A stretch of DNA of 15,963 nt from Ruminococcus sp. UBA3286 (lineage in GTDB: Bacteria > Bacillota > Clostridia > Oscillospirales > Ruminococcaceae). The notes under the pieces were generated by a model. It saw only the letters and a program-made list of their open reading frames with translations. It did not search any database and was not told the DNA's origin. A program made the position numbers and the translations under genes. The stretch covers positions 28,960 to 44,922 of the forward strand of contig DETO01000031.1 of the NCBI GenBank assembly GCA_002362135.1. The letters run 5' to 3'. Positions 6,871 through 13,899 of the stretch are shown one piece after another. Numbering within the stretch: position 1 is the first letter of the stretch; each line of letters starts with the position of its first letter.

Positions 6871-8252
6871 CTGTCGTCCTCTTTTCTCGGCGCTGATTCC
6901 GAAATTATGCCCTCGCCTGATTCGGCGTTGCTTTTCGGCGGAAACAGCATTGTTTTTACAGTCATGAGAATTATCTGCAAGTCCATTCTGAACGAGTAAT
7001 TTTCAATGTACATAAGATCCATTTTCAGCTTATCATAGGGCGTAGTATCGTAAACTCCCGTTACCTGAGCATATCCCGTAAGACCTGCTTTTACTTTAAG
7101 GCGGAATGCGAATTCGGGCATTTCCTTCTGATAAAGCTTCGTAAGTTCCGGACGTTCGGGACGCGGCCCGACAACCGACATTTCGCCCTTTAAAATGTTG
7201 AAAAGCTGGGGGAATTCATCAAAGCGAACGGCGCGCAGAAATTTTCCCACGGGAGTTATCCTCGGATCGCCGTCAGAAGCCAGAACAGGGCCGCTTGTCT
7301 TTTCCGCATCAACTATCATGCTGCGGAATTTATACACATTGAATTCCCTGCCGTTTATGGTTAATCTTTTCTGCTTGTAGAGTATCGGCCCGCCGTCGTA
7401 GAGCTTCACGGCAAGAGCCGAAACAGCCATAACGGGCGACAGCAGCAGTATTGCAATAAGCGAAAAAACAATATCGAAACTGCGCTTCAGAAAACGCTGT
7501 TCAAAATCAAGACCGTAATTGCGGCACAACAGCAGCGGCGTATCGAAAAGGCGTATATCGTCCGCGCCTCTTATAATAATATCTGAAATTTTCGGCGCGA
7601 TATACGAGCGAACGGAATTCTCATAGCAGAATTTCACATAATTGTTGCGCTGTTCAGCCGAAATATCGCAGATTATCACGCCCTCGTATTTCAGTATGAG
7701 TTCTTTTATCTTTTCGGGATCTTCGGACGCGCTGATGGATTCACATATCATATATTTATCCACGCGGCGGCTCATTTTCATTACCAGCGAAGCCGCCTGA
7801 TGACTGCCGTAAAGTATCATCAGCTTTCGCGGCGGATATATGAGGAAGTATATCCTTCCCGTTACAAGCGTCCATAGCGCGATAAAGCCGAAATCCGCGA
7901 ACGTAAGCATTATCATCGGCGAAAGAGCCATAAAATCGCGCCCGATAAGACTGATAAGAAAATACGTTACAAAATCCGCACATGCCATGGAAAGAAACTG
8001 CGAATAGAGCATATCGGTCTTTTTCAGATAGCCGAATTTGAATCCGCCGTACGCCTTGAAAAAAAGATACACAAGCAGGCTGTAAATTCCGATAAGCACC
8101 CAGTTTCCGCGCCTGTAGTACGGCAAGATTATCGTTTCGCTGTAATATTTATACCAGACAAAGGCGAAAGCTCCCGTCAGAATGCACATCATCACAAGGG
8201 CGAAAAACAGGGAGATTATCCGCTTATATCTGTCTCGTTTTATATGTTCCAT
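6867..8252 (-). CDS. undecaprenyl-phosphate sugar-1-phosphate transferase (initiating glycosyltransferase)
   Basis: A 461-residue integral membrane enzyme of the WbaP/WcaJ (PNPT, polyprenyl glycosylphosphotransferase) type, which starts lipid-linked glycan assembly by moving a sugar-1-phosphate onto undecaprenyl phosphate. The N-terminal part has about four membrane helices (12-33, 50-67, 86-104, 112-135), followed by a soluble region with a Rossmann-like section (about 143-245). The catalytic domain (about 255-440) begins KRSFDIVFSLIA, with one membrane-inserting segment (258-283), YKFRSM (307-312), DAEK (315-318), FDEFPQLFNILKGEMS (344-359), VGPRPE (361-366) and AGLTGYAQVTG (389-399). It is the first gene of the operon, with AAGGTG ahead of the ATG. 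The sugar transferred (hexose, GlcNAc-type or other) cannot be told from these motifs. Confidence 0.93.
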   Translation of the reverse strand: MEHIKRDRYKRIISLFFALVMMCILTGAFAFVWYKYYSETIILPYYRRGNWVLIGIYSLLVYLFFKAYGGFKFGYLKKTDMLYSQFLSMACADFVTYFLISLIGRDFMALSPMIMLTFADFGFIALWTLVTGRIYFLIYPPRKLMILYGSHQAASLVMKMSRRVDKYMICESISASEDPEKIKELILKYEGVIICDISAEQRNNYVKFCYENSVRSYIAPKISDIIIRGADDIRLFDTPLLLCRNYGLDFEQRFLKRSFDIVFSLIAILLLSPVMAVSALAVKLYDGGPILYKQKRLTINGREFNVYKFRSMIVDAEKTSGPVLASDGDPRITPVGKFLRAVRFDEFPQLFNILKGEMSVVGPRPERPELTKLYQKEMPEFAFRLKVKAGLTGYAQVTGVYDTTPYDKLKMDLMYIENYSFRMDLQIILMTVKTMLFPPKSNAESGEGIISESAPRKEDDR

Positions 8253-8287
8253 AATTCACCTTTTCAGATCCAAAGGAATTTTCTCAT

Positions 8288-8330
8288 AACTTGTCCGCAT
8301 AATATTTTATAGTAATCCTGCTTACAAGTT
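8288..8330 (-). repeat. 7-bp inverted repeat in the glycan-operon leader
   Basis: AACTTGT (8288-8294) and ACAAGTT (8324-8330) form an inverted repeat with a 29-nt AT-rich loop, located between the operon promoter and the first start codon. It could be a weak RNA hairpin or a protein binding site. It is short enough to be chance. Confidence 0.3.
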
Positions 8331-8340
8331 CTCAAATTAA

Positions 8341-8369
8341 ATTATAACAAATGCGGTAATATATGTCAA
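8341..8369 (-). promoter_or_regulatory. perfect-consensus sigma-A promoter of the glycan operon
   Basis: On the minus strand, TTGACA (8364-8369) and TATAAT (8341-8346) are separated by exactly 17 bp, a full match to the housekeeping consensus. It points at the initiating transferase gene, leaving a leader of about 80 nt. Such a strong promoter suggests high or constitutive expression unless a repressor or the leader intervenes. No further promoter was recognised inside the operon, where genes are nearly contiguous. Confidence 0.88.
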
Positions 8370-8425
8370 TAGAATTTGCCTCTTTTTACAAATTTTCGCG
8401 TCTAAAAACGTCATATTGCACAAAA

Positions 8426-8583
8426 TGCAGTCTCTAAAAACCACTTCTGAGAAAAAACAGCTATGTACGACATCTGCTGCGTCAACCCCTCTCGAAGTGC
8501 GTCAGCACTCCTTCGAGGGCTTTCCTTGCAGCTGCCGCACCTATCTGTTTTTTCTTTCCCAGAATTGGTTTTTAGAGACTGCA
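8426..8583. repeat. 158-bp imperfect palindrome, MITE-like element
   Basis: The two ends are an 18-bp perfect inverted repeat, TGCAGTCTCTAAAAACCA (8426-8443 and its complement at 8566-8583). The symmetry continues inward with mismatches and a 4-nt indel (TTCTG, then an AAAAAACAG stretch, then CTGC) to a central hairpin near 8488-8519 (CCCTC...GAGGG). The whole element could fold into one long hairpin or cruciform. It has no coding capacity beyond accidental frames. Flanking A-runs (AAAA on both sides) could be a target duplication but are low complexity. Size, termini and lack of a gene fit a miniature inverted-repeat transposable element. A large structured intergenic repeat without transposition history is the alternative. 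Confidence 0.7.
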
Positions 8584-8632
8584 AAAAAAGAATCCGCTCT
8601 CAACAGGTCAAATAACCCATGAGAGCAGATTC
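8583..8632 (-). terminator. Rho-independent terminator of the yabP-S1 operon
   Basis: Reading leftwards, just 3 nt after the S1 gene stop, a stem of 13 positions with one mismatch (8620-8632 pairing with 8590-8602, core TGAGAGC/GCTCTCA) encloses a 17-nt loop. It is followed at once by seven T (A-run at 8583-8589 on the plus strand). This is a textbook intrinsic terminator. Its T-tract abuts the end of the palindromic element. Confidence 0.9.
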
Positions 8633-8635
8633 TGA

Positions 8636-9079
8636 CTACTTTCTGCGCGTTTTGTTTTTTCTGTCGGTGCTTCTTTTAAGATCGCCGATTTTTTCCTCGC
8701 TGGACTGTTTGAAGTGGGACATCATATCCTCAAACGTCATTTCGGACTGCGGAACGGTTTTTTTAGGCTCCCAGATATTCGGCTTGCTTTTGCGCTCGCG
8801 ATTGGGATTAAATTTCCTCTTTTCAGGCGCAGGCGCATTTCCGCCGTCGATCGCCTTTTTTATCGAAAGGCTTACCTTGCCCGCTTCGTTGATGCCGATG
8901 ACCTTTACCTTGACCTCCTGACCTTCGGTAAGATGCTCGCGAATCTCGCTGACAAAGGTATTGGCGATCTCGGATATATGTACCATCCCGCTTCCGCCGC
9001 CGTCAATGTCGATAAAAGCGCCGTACTGTGCGATACCCTTTACCTTGCCTGTGTAGATTTTTCCGATTTCAAGCTGCAT
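8636..9079 (-). CDS. yabR: S1-domain RNA-binding protein (YabR-like)
   Basis: A 147-residue cytoplasmic protein with one S1 domain at residues about 2-76 (GKVKGIAQYGAFIDI, GMVHISEIA, GQEVKVKVIGINEAGKVSLSIK) and a long basic, Lys/Arg-rich tail likely to contact RNA. It belongs to the YabR / general stress protein 13-like group, which binds ribosomes or RNA. It lies directly after divIC, the same position as yabR in Bacillus. The best ribosome binding site, AAGGAG, is 13 nt before the ATG, longer than usual, with no better start nearby. A strong terminator follows, so it ends the operon. Its precise role is not determined by the sequence. Confidence 0.88.
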   Translation of the reverse strand: MQLEIGKIYTGKVKGIAQYGAFIDIDGGGSGMVHISEIANTFVSEIREHLTEGQEVKVKVIGINEAGKVSLSIKKAIDGGNAPAPEKRKFNPNRERKSKPNIWEPKKTVPQSEMTFEDMMSHFKQSSEEKIGDLKRSTDRKNKTRRK

Positions 9080-9141
9080 AATGTTTATAAAGCTCCTTAA
9101 ATATAATAATTTTACTTTTTGTCGTGACAGAACCTCTGAGT

Positions 9142-9486
9142 TCAGTCCCTTGATTTATCATAAAAACGTCTTTCGTCGGGATAAGCATAATCTCGTTCTT
9201 CCAGCGCGATGCGTTCCATATAAGCGGAAATGTCGTCGTTTTCCAAAGTACGCTGCAAATCCTCGTTTTTGAGGGTATACGAATCGATCTGCGCCTGAAT
9301 GCGTGTAAGCTCCTGCTCCTTGTCGCTGCAATCGCTTTCGGTATCAAATATCACCACGCCGCAGCCTATCACGGCAGCGACCGCCGCAAGCTTGAAAAGA
9401 CCGCTGTTGAACAGTCCTTTTTTAGACTTCGGCTTTTTTATTTTCGGCTTTGCAGATTTTTTTTCCGCCTGTCTTTTTTTTGCCAA
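9142..9486 (-). CDS. divIC: DivIC/FtsB-like septum formation initiator
   Basis: A 114-residue single-pass membrane protein of the DivIC/FtsL/FtsB septum-initiator family, which scaffolds the division machinery. The N-terminus is cytoplasmic and extremely Lys-rich (1-24), followed by one membrane helix (about 28-47), an extracytoplasmic coiled coil (about 52-82), and a short end with ALEERDYAYPDERRFY, reminiscent of the family's C-terminal region. The start is a TTG at 9486, bounded upstream by an in-frame TGA 9 nt earlier. AAGGA sits 12 nt away. The first 65 nt overlap the end of yabQ out of frame. Position after yabP-yabQ matches Bacillus divIC, which supports the name. Confidence 0.85.
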   Translation of the reverse strand: MAKKRQAEKKSAKPKIKKPKSKKGLFNSGLFKLAAVAAVIGCGVVIFDTESDCSDKEQELTRIQAQIDSYTLKNEDLQRTLENDDISAYMERIALEERDYAYPDERRFYDKSRD

Positions 9487-10009
9487 CTTTTTTCACGTTC
9501 CTTCTCATTTTGGATTCCATTTTATTATACAACATAACAGGCTTTCTTTGCAAGAGAATTTTTAATTTTTTATAGGATTTTACAAAAATTTTGGAACATC
9601 CCACAAATTTTGCAGCTGCTTTTCTATATAATAATGCATATAGCGATTTTATCGGCGTAAATATTATGCCTGCAATTTTTTTGACCGCACATAAAAGCTT
9701 GCCGAGCGTTCTTATCACGAATGTTCCGATGGTAAAAAAATATAGCGCCGCGCCTATCACATTGCCAATGATGTAATAGAAGCGCAGTTCTCCGCGGGCG
9801 GCGACGTTTGCAAAGGCGGAGAGAAATATTGCATAGCTGTCGAGAAAAATAAGATCTTCAATGATTACAAACACGCCCTTGTGCGGAACGAGCAGCCTGA
9901 ATGCGCGGAAAATATCGTAATATGCCCCGATAAACGCGCCGCAGAGGCATGACGCGAAAAAGAGGAAAAGTTCCTCCTCAACGGAAAAGAAAGTTTCCGG
10001 CACGTTCAT
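9422..10009 (-). CDS. yabQ: spore cortex biosynthesis protein YabQ
   Basis: An integral membrane protein required for spore cortex formation in Bacillus; the biochemical role is not defined. The 195 residues include three likely membrane segments (about 12-32, 45-68, 75-103) and the family-typical YYDIFRAFRLL (30-40) after the first segment, then a strongly basic C-terminal region (from about 110). The start at 10009 overlaps the yabP stop (ATGA). The last 65 nt overlap divIC in another frame and run through two eight-A tracts, so the very C-terminus (Lys-rich) deserves caution. With yabP it marks the organism as a spore-former or a recent descendant of one. Confidence 0.88.
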   Translation of the reverse strand: MNVPETFFSVEEELFLFFASCLCGAFIGAYYDIFRAFRLLVPHKGVFVIIEDLIFLDSYAIFLSAFANVAARGELRFYYIIGNVIGAALYFFTIGTFVIRTLGKLLCAVKKIAGIIFTPIKSLYALLYRKAAAKFVGCSKIFVKSYKKLKILLQRKPVMLYNKMESKMRRNVKKVGKKKTGGKKICKAENKKAEV

Positions 10010-10284
10010 CTGAAGAGCCTCCCAAGAGCCGATATCGGGCCTTTTTTATCCCTGTCGCCGTAGACTATCGACCAGATATCGCCTGTTATGGTCATATCTC
10101 CCGTTTCCACGCTCATGGAATCGATATGTAGTTCGCGCCCCTGAATCGTAAGTTCGCCCAGCTGAGTGTAAAGGCAGATAGCCTTTTCGTCGAAGCTGTC
10201 AACGTCGGTTATCCCCGAAATGCTCATGCTGCTGCGGTTTTCGAGAATTATGTTGTGATCTTTCTTTATAGTCTTGTCCTGCAT
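10006..10284 (-). CDS. yabP: sporulation protein YabP
   Basis: A small spore-envelope-associated protein of the YabP/YqfC family. The chosen ATG at 10284 gives 92 residues and follows AAAGGAG with 7-nt spacing; an upstream in-frame extension of 13 residues has no ribosome binding site. The family pattern is clear: HNIILENRSSMSISGITDV (10-28), SFDEKAICLYTQLG (30-43), LTIQGRELHI (45-54), TGDMTITGDIWSIVY (61-75). It opens the yabP-yabQ-divIC-S1 operon. In Bacillus the yabPQ promoter is sigma-E dependent; no convincing sigma-E site was found upstream here. The hup and yabO genes that often precede yabP are absent, and the divergent neighbour is secG. Confidence 0.9.
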   Translation of the reverse strand: MQDKTIKKDHNIILENRSSMSISGITDVDSFDEKAICLYTQLGELTIQGRELHIDSMSVETGDMTITGDIWSIVYGDRDKKGPISALGRLFR

Positions 10285-10419
10285 AAAAAATCTCCTTTTG
10301 AATTGGCTTTTATAATAAATCATATTCAGAAGATTTATTTGTTATGCCGCGCAGAAGAAAATTGTTACATTTCCACAAAAAAAATCCAAAATAATTTCTC
10401 TCTTTTTTTGAAAAAACTA

Positions 10420-10448
10420 TTGCAAAAAAGTTTGTCATATGGTATAAT
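10420..10448 (+). promoter_or_regulatory. sigma-A promoter of secG, extended -10
   Basis: TTGCAA (10420-10425) and TATAAT (10443-10448) are separated by 17 bp, and TGG directly precedes the -10, giving an extended -10 element. Transcription would begin near 10455 and leave a leader of about 55 nt with a small CGGC/GCCG hairpin (10470-10482) before the secG ribosome binding site. Confidence 0.85.
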
Positions 10449-10510
10449 TAAAAAGCTATTTGAAATAAACGGCTTTGTGCCGACGCATACTATTTATGGA
10501 GGTTACAGTT

Positions 10511-10771
10511 ATGGGAGTTCTTGAAATTGTCGGAGGAATCGTTCTCCTTATCGTTTGCATCGCTATTATCATACTTTGTCTTTCACAGGAGCAGAAATCA
10601 CAGGACAGCATGACCGCTGCGCTTACAGGCGCAAGCGCGGATTCTTTCTACGGTAAGAACGAAGGCAGAAGCCGTGAGGCTATTCTTGCAAAAATCACAA
10701 GAATAGGCGGAATAATCCTCTTTGTGATAACCCTTGCAGTAAATATTATCCCGATTTTTACTGATAAGTAA
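10511..10771 (+). CDS. secG: preprotein translocase subunit SecG
   Basis: A small subunit of the SecYEG protein-conducting channel that helps SecA-driven export. The 86 residues have two membrane helices (about 4-24 and 64-83) joined by a polar loop, with the second segment preceded by the SREAILAKITRIGGIILF stretch typical of clostridial SecG. The start at 10511 follows GGAGG with 8-nt spacing; a possible TTG 36 nt upstream has no such support. Placement just ahead of rnr is the common Firmicute order. A hairpin after the stop may end part of the transcripts. Confidence 0.9.
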   Translation: MGVLEIVGGIVLLIVCIAIIILCLSQEQKSQDSMTAALTGASADSFYGKNEGRSREAILAKITRIGGIILFVITLAVNIIPIFTDK

Positions 10772-10778
10772 TCAAATG

Positions 10779-10810
10779 CCCCGTGACAGAAGTCATGGGG
10801 CTGTTTTATT
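10779..10810 (+). terminator. hairpin terminator between secG and rnr
   Basis: A 9-bp stem CCCCGTGAC/GTCATGGGG (one G-U pair) with an AGAA tetraloop is followed by CTGTTTTATT. The stem is strong but the T-tract is short and interrupted, so it may be a partial (attenuating) terminator. It matters because no clear promoter is seen for rnr, which would then depend on read-through. Confidence 0.7.
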
Positions 10811-10862
10811 CTCAGAATGATATAAAGACAGGTTCTCAATTACAATTTTACAGGAGTATAAA

Positions 10863-13022
10863 ATGTCAAAATCAAAAAAGAAAAATTCAGGAGGAAACTC
10901 CGCCGCTGCTTTCGGAGCAGAAAATTATAAAAATAAAATCATTACATTTTTACAGACCGGCGGCAAAAAACTCATGCCGATAGAACAGCTTGAAAAAAAA
11001 TGCCGCACCAAAAAATTCGGCAGAGAAGCCTTTATACAGGCGTTTTCCGAACTCCGCGACGAGGGCAGGATAATCGTCCGCAAGGGCATGAGAGTGGGTC
11101 TTGCCGATCGATTTTCGCTTAAACGCGGCGAGATCAGCCGACTTAGCCGCACGTTCGGATTCGCGATCACCGAGGACGGCACGGAATATTTTATTCCCGG
11201 CAAATGTATGCTCGGAGCAATGCCCGGCGACAAGGTTCTTATCGAGGATATCCCCTCCAGAAGCGGCGAACCCGAGGGCGAAGTTGTCGATATTCTTAGT
11301 TTCGGCAGCTCCGAAATGACCGGTATCATCAGATATGCCGACGGCGGTATATTCTTCGAACCCGATTCAGCCCCCAACAGCCGTCTTGTTATCGAAAACG
11401 GCGGCGTTAAATTTTCCGAGGGCGATAAGGTTCTCGCCGAAATAACCAAGCGCGGCAGACGTCATTCGGAACATAAAGTGCGCGTCATATACGTATTCGG
11501 CAGCGGCGACAGCGCAGACGCCTGCTCCCGTTCTATTCTCGCGCTGCACGGCGTGGAATGCGAATTCCCCTCCGATGTTCTGAAAGAAGCGCGAAAAATT
11601 TCCGAGGGCGGCGTTCAGGAATACAGCTTCAATAACCGCGAAGATCTGCGCGGAATGAATATTTTTACCATCGACGGCGCGTATTCCAAAGACCTCGACG
11701 ACGCAGTTTCGGTCGAGCGTACAAAAAATGGCTATCGGCTGGGCGTTCATATCGCCGACGTTTCGCATTATGTAAAGGGCAACAGCGCTCTTGACAAGGA
11801 GGCGCTGCGCCGCGGTACGAGCATTTATTATGCCGATAAGGTTATCCCCATGCTGCCGAAGGAACTCTCAAACGGCATCTGTTCCCTCAACCCGAACGAG
11901 GACAGGCTCACTCTTTCCGCATTTATCGATCTTGACAGCGACGGTGAAATACTGAACTACCGCTTCTGCAAAAGCGTTGTCAGATCGCGCGTAAAGGGCG
12001 TATATTCGGAGATAAACCGCATTCTTGACGGTACTTCCGACAAGGAGATAATCGAAAAGTACGCCTGCGTTTTAAACGAGATACCGCTTATCGACGAGCT
12101 TGCGGACAAGCTTATCGCCAAGAAAAAAAGCCGTCACGCTCCCGAACTGGAAACCGTCGAAAGCAGCCTTTTGATAGATGAAAACGGCGTATGCTGCGGA
12201 GTAATGCCGATTCAGCGCGGCAAATCCGAAAGGATAATCGAAGAATTTATGCTGACGGCAAACGAAGCCGCCGCCAAACTTGCACGTGAAAAGCACGTTC
12301 CGTTCGTGTACCGTATCCATGAAGCTCCGCCCGCGGAAAAAACCGAACTTCTCTGCGAAACGCTGACGAAGTTGAATATAGATTATCCCCATTTCAGCGA
12401 ATTTTCGCCGTCCCATGCCGCAAAAATACTCGACAACGCCCGCGGTACGGAACTTTTCGAGGCGGTAAACACAATGGTTCTGCGCTCCATGTCAAAGGCG
12501 AAATATTCCGAAGAACCGCTCGGACATTTCGGGCTTGCGCTGGACGATTATGCCCATTTTACGTCGCCTATACGCCGTTATCCCGATCTTGCCATTCACC
12601 GCATAATCACCGACGTTCTCGCAGGCTATAATGAAACGTGGCTCGCAAAAAGATACGGCGGATTCGCGGTAAATGCGGCTTCTTCATCATCGGCAGCCGA
12701 AATCCGCGCCGTTTCCGTGGAACGCGAATGCGAGGATTGCTACAAGGCGGAATTCATGAAACAGCATATCGGCGAAAGCTTTTCGGCTAAGATCTCTTCC
12801 GTTACGGAATTCGGATTTTACGCCGAACTCCCGAATTCAGTGGAGGGATTAGTCCATATCCGCACCCTTCCCGAGGGCGAATACGACTATACTTATCCGA
12901 CCGCGCTGACGGAGAAATTCAGCGGAGTTGCGTATAAATTAGGAGATACCGTGCAGATAATCTGCGCTTCCGTTGACGTCAGCAGCGGAAAAATTGACTT
13001 TGTTCTTGACGACGAGGAGTAA
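10863..13022 (+). CDS. rnr: ribonuclease R (3'-5' exoribonuclease)
   Basis: A processive hydrolytic exonuclease that degrades structured RNA. The 719 residues show a basic N-terminus and winged-helix region (about 20-85), cold-shock-like RNA-binding domains (about 90-210), the RNB catalytic domain (about 255-585) and an S1 domain (about 637-717). The active-site segment DGAYSKDLDDAV (271-282) keeps the four metal-binding aspartates (271, 277, 279, 280), and HFTSPIRRYPDLAIHR (565-580) is the family hallmark. AGGAG lies 6 nt before the ATG. It is somewhat shorter than Bacillus RNase R. It follows secG, as usual in Firmicutes, but is followed by a lipoprotein gene instead of smpB. Confidence 0.96.
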   Translation: MSKSKKKNSGGNSAAAFGAENYKNKIITFLQTGGKKLMPIEQLEKKCRTKKFGREAFIQAFSELRDEGRIIVRKGMRVGLADRFSLKRGEISRLSRTFGFAITEDGTEYFIPGKCMLGAMPGDKVLIEDIPSRSGEPEGEVVDILSFGSSEMTGIIRYADGGIFFEPDSAPNSRLVIENGGVKFSEGDKVLAEITKRGRRHSEHKVRVIYVFGSGDSADACSRSILALHGVECEFPSDVLKEARKISEGGVQEYSFNNREDLRGMNIFTIDGAYSKDLDDAVSVERTKNGYRLGVHIADVSHYVKGNSALDKEALRRGTSIYYADKVIPMLPKELSNGICSLNPNEDRLTLSAFIDLDSDGEILNYRFCKSVVRSRVKGVYSEINRILDGTSDKEIIEKYACVLNEIPLIDELADKLIAKKKSRHAPELETVESSLLIDENGVCCGVMPIQRGKSERIIEEFMLTANEAAAKLAREKHVPFVYRIHEAPPAEKTELLCETLTKLNIDYPHFSEFSPSHAAKILDNARGTELFEAVNTMVLRSMSKAKYSEEPLGHFGLALDDYAHFTSPIRRYPDLAIHRIITDVLAGYNETWLAKRYGGFAVNAASSSSAAEIRAVSVERECEDCYKAEFMKQHIGESFSAKISSVTEFGFYAELPNSVEGLVHIRTLPEGEYDYTYPTALTEKFSGVAYKLGDTVQIICASVDVSSGKIDFVLDDEE

Positions 13023-13025
13023 GCA

Positions 13026-13823
13026 ATGAAAAAAATATTTACTTTGACCGCGATACTTGCGGCAATGTGCATCATGACTTCATGCGGCGATAAAAAAGAC
13101 AATAATTCACAAAGCGAAAGTTCCGTTCCCGAAACTGCCACGACTTCCGAAGCCGCGGAGACGACTGCCGAAAGCGCAGATACAACTCAGGCGGAGACGG
13201 TTTCCACAAAACCCGAAACATCAGTTTCTACCGAAAAATCCGTCAATACGTCGGCAACTTCCGCCGCCGTGAACGACGATTCCGCGCCGTTCCTCATACC
13301 GGCAGGACGCGGAATAGTCTTTCCGAATCCGATTGAAGATACGGACGACTCGGCTCTCATCGCCAGCGCTCAGAAATTGTTTGAACAGGCTTGCGAAACG
13401 GAATGGAATTTCACCGTAGGCTCGCCATATGAGGTCGATCAGAGCGTTACTGTGAAAAATTCCTACGGCTGGGACTGCTATCTCGTGACCTCCGACGGCA
13501 TAACTTCCCTTGATGATGTTCGCCTTGATTATCATAAAATTTTCAGTGAAAATTACGAAGATAATCATCTGGAAGAAGTCTTTACCGAATACGACGGCAG
13601 ATTATATTGTCTCTGCGGCGAAAGAGGTTCGAATATCTTTTACATCGATTCCAAAATCACGGCGGTAAATTCACGCTCCGACAGCGAAATCTCATTTACG
13701 GTAACGGATTACTATTCCGACGACGATTTTGGCGGCGGCAGCTATGCGGAAGAACGCGAATTTGCAATTTCCCTAGACAGCGACCGAGCATGGCGCGTAA
13801 GCAAATTTACTTTGCCGTACTAA
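13026..13823 (+). CDS. putative lipoprotein, function unknown
   Basis: A 265-residue secreted lipoprotein. The signal peptide MKKIFTLTAILAAMCIMTSC ends in a lipobox whose Cys20 would be lipid-modified. A low-complexity linker rich in Ser, Thr, Glu and Ala (about 28-86) probably spans the cell wall. The folded domain (about 88-265) is acidic and rich in aromatic residues, and is not recognised; its size and beta-type segments recall small extracellular binding or NTF2-like folds, but that is a guess. It begins 3 nt after rnr with GAGGAG overlapping the rnr stop codon, so it is co-translated with rnr. No terminator is clear after it, only an AT-rich AAAATT/AATTTT repeat. Confidence 0.85.
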   Translation: MKKIFTLTAILAAMCIMTSCGDKKDNNSQSESSVPETATTSEAAETTAESADTTQAETVSTKPETSVSTEKSVNTSATSAAVNDDSAPFLIPAGRGIVFPNPIEDTDDSALIASAQKLFEQACETEWNFTVGSPYEVDQSVTVKNSYGWDCYLVTSDGITSLDDVRLDYHKIFSENYEDNHLEEVFTEYDGRLYCLCGERGSNIFYIDSKITAVNSRSDSEISFTVTDYYSDDDFGGGSYAEEREFAISLDSDRAWRVSKFTLPY

Positions 13824-13871
13824 CTCAATAGACCTCAATGTAAAATTCGTGTAAAATTTTCCGAGGAAATA

Positions 13872-13899
13872 TTGACGAATTCTTTAATAATGATATAAT
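13872..13899 (+). promoter_or_regulatory. sigma-A promoter of the Na/Pi transporter gene
   Basis: TTGACG (13872-13877) and a perfect TATAAT (13894-13899) are separated by 16 bp. The predicted start lies near 13905-13906, inside the left arm of the long palindrome, so the transcript would begin with the strand that forms the base of the hairpin. The leader to the ATG is about 220 nt. Confidence 0.8.

Noticed and set aside
8416..8622. 68-residue open frame across the palindromic element and terminator
   Set aside because: It reads through inverted repeats and the opposite strand of a terminator, has no ribosome binding site, and gives a Cys/Ser/Phe-rich peptide without family features.
9450..9486. 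Programmed -1 frameshift at the A AAA AAG heptamer in yabQ leading into divIC
   Set aside because: The heptamer is in register in yabQ, but a -1 shift enters the third frame and stops after about a dozen codons; divIC is in the +1 frame, so no fusion protein would result.
10285..10323. Longer YabP starting at 10323
   Set aside because: The AAAGGAG lies inside this extension, 7 nt before the ATG at 10284, so the shorter protein is preferred.
10475..10511. Longer SecG starting at a TTG near 10475
   Set aside because: The GGAGG at 10498-10502 is correctly spaced for the ATG at 10511, and the extra residues would not suit the N-terminus of SecG.
10801..10862. Separate promoter for rnr using TATAAA at 10821-10826
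   Set aside because: No acceptable -35 lies 16-18 bp upstream, where the secG terminator stem is found; treated as unsupported.
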